Assembly: GCA_031177795.1 (NCBI GenBank)
Contig: JAPSKG010000104.1
Coordinates: 1-7,883, forward strand
Origin: Domibacillus sp.
Lineage (GTDB): Bacteria > Bacillota > Bacilli > Bacillales > Domibacillaceae
Reading direction: 5' to 3'
DNA length: 7,883 nt
A program made the translations under genes and the position numbers. Of the stretch, positions 5,800 to 7,883 are shown piece after piece (position 1 is the stretch's first letter; each line of letters opens with the position of its first letter). The notes beneath the pieces were generated by a model. It was not told the origin of the DNA. It worked only from the letters and a program-made list of their open reading frames with translations, and did no database searches.

Positions 5800-6586
5800 T
5801 CATTTTGATTACAGTGAGCCACTTTTTCAACTTTTGATGGCACTGCCGCCAGTATTGTTTTTCTTTTTTTATTTAGCCGCTGTTATTCGCTCTAATCACC
5901 GCTATAAAAAATGGCCATGGCGGCGCACTGGACTTTGTCTTTTAAGCATTTTATGTGCCGCTGCTACCATGGTCGGCCCTTTAGCAAACCGGGCATCAAC
6001 TAATTTTACAGCGCATATGGTGGGCCATGTGCTTATTGGAATGATAGCACCGCTTTTACTTGTTTTAGCAGCTCCTATCACGCTGCTTTTACGCGTACTT
6101 AAGATAAAGCACGCACGGTATCTTACCCGCGTGTTGAAAAGCAGGCCTATGCATATTTTAAGCGATCCTATTACAGCTTCTGTTTTAAATGTGGGAGGCC
6201 TATGGCTTATATACACAGCTGGGTTATACGAAGCTATGATGCAAAACGTTTTTTTACACGGAGCGGTTCACATTCATGTATTTTTGGCAGGTTATTTGTT
6301 TACTGCTTCAATAGTTTCTATTGATCCCACACCGCATCGAAGAACGTTTCTTTATCGTTCAATCGTGCTTGTGCTGGCTCTGGCAAGCCATGCAATTTTA
6401 TCAAAATATATTTACATAAACCCTCCTGGAACCATTCCGAAAGAACAAGCGGAAACGGCAGGAATGATCATGTATTATGCAGGAGACATTGTTGATTTCT
6501 TTTTAATCTTTTTGCTTTGTTTACAATGGTTTAAAACGGCCCGGCCTCGAGAAAATACAGTCCCTGTTCTGGCTGCTAAAAAATAA
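5786..6586 (+). CDS. ctaG: cytochrome c oxidase assembly factor CtaG (caa3_CtaG family)
   Basis: 266-residue polytopic membrane protein with about seven helices (residues 14-33, 49-66, 78-104, 129-148, 157-178, 190-207, 228-247). CtaG of Bacillus is needed for active caa3 cytochrome c oxidase and is thought to help build its copper centre. Family signs: AHMVGHVLIGMIAPLLLVLAAP (76-97) with the H-x3-H pair (H77, H81), HGAVHIHVFLAGYLF with H158, H162 and H164, SIDPTPHRR at 178-186, and SHAILSKYIY (201-210). Start: ATG at 5786 has AGGAAG nine bases upstream. An in-frame ATG at 5777 abuts that site and would add three residues. It overlaps the DUF2243 gene by 14 bases. Unlike B. subtilis, where ctaG follows ctaCDEF, no oxidase subunit gene is adjacent here, so this may be a second, dedicated paralogue. 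Confidence 0.92.
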   Translation: MHPHNHFDYSEPLFQLLMALPPVLFFFFYLAAVIRSNHRYKKWPWRRTGLCLLSILCAAATMVGPLANRASTNFTAHMVGHVLIGMIAPLLLVLAAPITLLLRVLKIKHARYLTRVLKSRPMHILSDPITASVLNVGGLWLIYTAGLYEAMMQNVFLHGAVHIHVFLAGYLFTASIVSIDPTPHRRTFLYRSIVLVLALASHAILSKYIYINPPGTIPKEQAETAGMIMYYAGDIVDFFLIFLLCLQWFKTARPRENTVPVLAAKK

Positions 6587-6602
6587 GATAAGTTTATTTA
6601 CG

Positions 6603-6638
6603 CTAAAAAAGCTTGCAAAAAAATGCAAGCTTTTTTAG
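6603..6638. terminator. bidirectional rho-independent terminator
   Basis: CTAAAAAAGCTTGCA (6603-6617), loop AAAAAA, TGCAAGCTTTTTTAG (6624-6638): a perfect 15-bp stem. It has T6 on the plus strand and T6 on the minus strand, within the arms. It lies 16 bases after the ctaG stop and 31 bases past the stop of the converging minus-strand gene, so it can serve both. Confidence 0.93.
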
Positions 6639-6669
6639 TAATGAGATGTATAAGTCTAATTTTTTTCTT

Positions 6670-7883
6670 TTATTCAACCCACGTATATTGTTTGCCCCAG
6701 CTTTCTTTTGCCAGCGCTTGAATTTCTTCCACAATCTCATCTTCCACGGCATACGAATCGCCTTGTTCATACGGATTGTAATGGAAAGCATACATGCGTG
6801 CAACAAACTGGTGGAATGGAAGCGAAGCTTCGCCTTCAAGCTCGCCATGTCCTTCAACAGAAGGTTCAATTTCCTGTCCCCAATTTTGTCCGCTGTCGTT
6901 GTTCGGATTATAGAAATAAATACGGTAACTGTCCGTTTCATCTTTTGCAATGCGCTGAATAGAAACTGCGTGGAGCCCTAACAGTTCACCATGAACATTT
7001 GTAATGTAAATGCCTACAGGATTCGGGTAAATCAGTTCATATCCTTCGTTGTATTCCGGGTGATGCGTAGAATAAAACAGTCGAACAAATCCCGAATAGT
7101 CGGTTACTGCTCCTGTAACCGGGTCAATGATATTTGCAAAGCCCCGTGGAATCCATTCTCCGTAAAATTCCGGGTTAACCCACTTGTGCCCATCTTCTCC
7201 GCGCAGCAGTGTCCGTTTCATCATTTCATTATAAATTTTATCAAGGTGCGGCACGAGCACTTTAGAAACAGGGTCCAGTTCTTGATGAATTTCGGATGCA
7301 ACGCCGCCTTCAAGTGTAGAAGAGTGAAGAGCTTCACCTTCAAAGACAATATCGATATCGTTGTCTCTTGCTCCACGAGCAATAAGTTCTAACAATTGGC
7401 CTGGTCCATGCTGTGCCCAAAGGCTGATAGCACGGGCCGACTGACAAGTTGGATTCAGTCCTTGCCCAACGCCCAAAGGCTGGCCTAAAACACTGATTGT
7501 TCCAGAAAGAAGAACTGCATTAGCCGTTAATCCTTCACGTTTGTTTTCAGGAGTCAGCAACACAGCTTTTACATCAGGATGGATATCCAGTTCAATCAAG
7601 CGGCGAATTCCTGGAAGCAACGGCTCTTGTGAAAACAAGCCGCGATCCAATACTTTTGCGAGTCCATAAATAGATTGGGCTGTGTGCGGATGAATCGCTA
7701 CTTGAATAATGTCATGGACAAGCTCCTGCTGTGCGTTTAAAAGAGCTTCTCCCGTTTCAGATAATTTAAGGGCAGTCGGTAAAAGCGTGCGGTTAGACCG
7801 ATTTAAATATCTAAGAAACACGGCATGAAAAGGCGAAACTAGCCCGGTGCTGGCCATAGATTGGGCAAACTCTTTTGCTTCTC
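6670..7883 (-). CDS. unrecognised protein with papain-like Cys-His-Asn arrangement (N-terminal part outside window)
   Basis: The frame is open to the right edge of the window, so only the C-terminal 403 or so residues are visible. An ATG at 7855-7857 exists but has no ribosome-binding site and the frame continues upstream as EAKEFAQS, so it is probably internal. No signal or membrane segments are visible. Numbering from that Met: NPTCQSARAISLWAQ (C138) follows a Gly-rich strand; LLGLHAVSI (H296) sits in a beta region; YFYNPNNDSGQNWG (N317-W326) follows about 20 residues later. Cys on a helix start, His-Ala-Val in a strand, then Asn followed by a W-G pair is the order in papain-fold peptidases and transglutaminase-like enzymes. 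I infer a possible cysteine hydrolase; I do not recognise the family. The extreme C-terminus is acidic (VEDEIVEEIQ). Shares the terminator at 6603-6638 with ctaG. Confidence 0.87.
   Translation of the reverse strand, partial: EAKEFAQSMASTGLVSPFHAVFLRYLNRSNRTLLPTALKLSETGEALLNAQQELVHDIIQVAIHPHTAQSIYGLAKVLDRGLFSQEPLLPGIRRLIELDIHPDVKAVLLTPENKREGLTANAVLLSGTISVLGQPLGVGQGLNPTCQSARAISLWAQHGPGQLLELIARGARDNDIDIVFEGEALHSSTLEGGVASEIHQELDPVSKVLVPHLDKIYNEMMKRTLLRGEDGHKWVNPEFYGEWIPRGFANIIDPVTGAVTDYSGFVRLFYSTHHPEYNEGYELIYPNPVGIYITNVHGELLGLHAVSIQRIAKDETDSYRIYFYNPNNDSGQNWGQEIEPSVEGHGELEGEASLPFHQFVARMYAFHYNPYEQGDSYAVEDEIVEEIQALAKESWGKQYTWVE

Noticed and set aside
6603..7392. Open frames opposite the ctaG terminator and the last gene (both strands, 75-133 codons)
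   Set aside because: Out-of-frame shadows of the long minus-strand gene, without ribosome-binding sites or family resemblance.

Overview
The window comes from a low-GC Gram-positive bacterium, almost certainly a member of the Bacillaceae. The 5S rRNA at the left edge is nearly identical to the Bacillus type, ribosome-binding sites are strong AAGGAGG-like sequences, U-tailed hairpin terminators are frequent, and most genes are AT-rich. There is no sign of a plasmid or prophage module, CRISPR array or complete insertion sequence.

Layout, left to right. (1) 1-110 is the 3' end of an rRNA operon (5S rRNA, missing its first few bases), closed by a strong terminator at 131-182. (2) 215-1372 (minus) is a 385-residue conserved-type hypothetical protein with a C-terminal half that looks GNAT-like. 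A possible 41-codon ORF sits directly upstream, and its stop overlaps the GTG start. (3) 1373-1911 is mostly non-coding, with traces of a decayed plus-strand reading frame and a minus-strand terminator. (4) 1912-3171 (minus) is an NAD(P)-binding protein of the saccharopine dehydrogenase / homospermidine synthase type. (5) 3172-3789 is a long AT-rich divergent intergenic region with several palindromes. (6) 3790-4698 (plus) is a collagen-like protein with about 64 Gly-X-Y triplets and a phage-fibre-like C-terminal cap. (7) 4699-5277 holds that gene's terminator, a structured inverted-repeat region and a possible gene remnant. (8) 5278-5799 and 5786-6586 (plus) are an overlapping two-gene unit: a DUF2243 membrane protein and a CtaG-type cytochrome c oxidase assembly factor. 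(9) A perfect 15-bp hairpin at 6603-6638 can terminate the unit and also the converging last gene. (10) 6670-7883 (minus) is the C-terminal part of a protein of unrecognised family whose Cys, His and Asn residues are ordered as in papain-like enzymes.

The genes do not form one pathway. Only DUF2243-CtaG is a convincing operon, probably serving copper delivery or assembly of a caa3-type oxidase. The collagen-like and homospermidine-synthase-like genes are divergent and share an intergenic region, so they could be co-regulated, but the sequence does not prove it. I see no convincing new multi-gene system. The least-explained items are the collagen-like protein with its odd ends, the possible cysteine-peptidase-like protein at the right edge, and the orphan gene with its small coupled ORF beside the rRNA operon.
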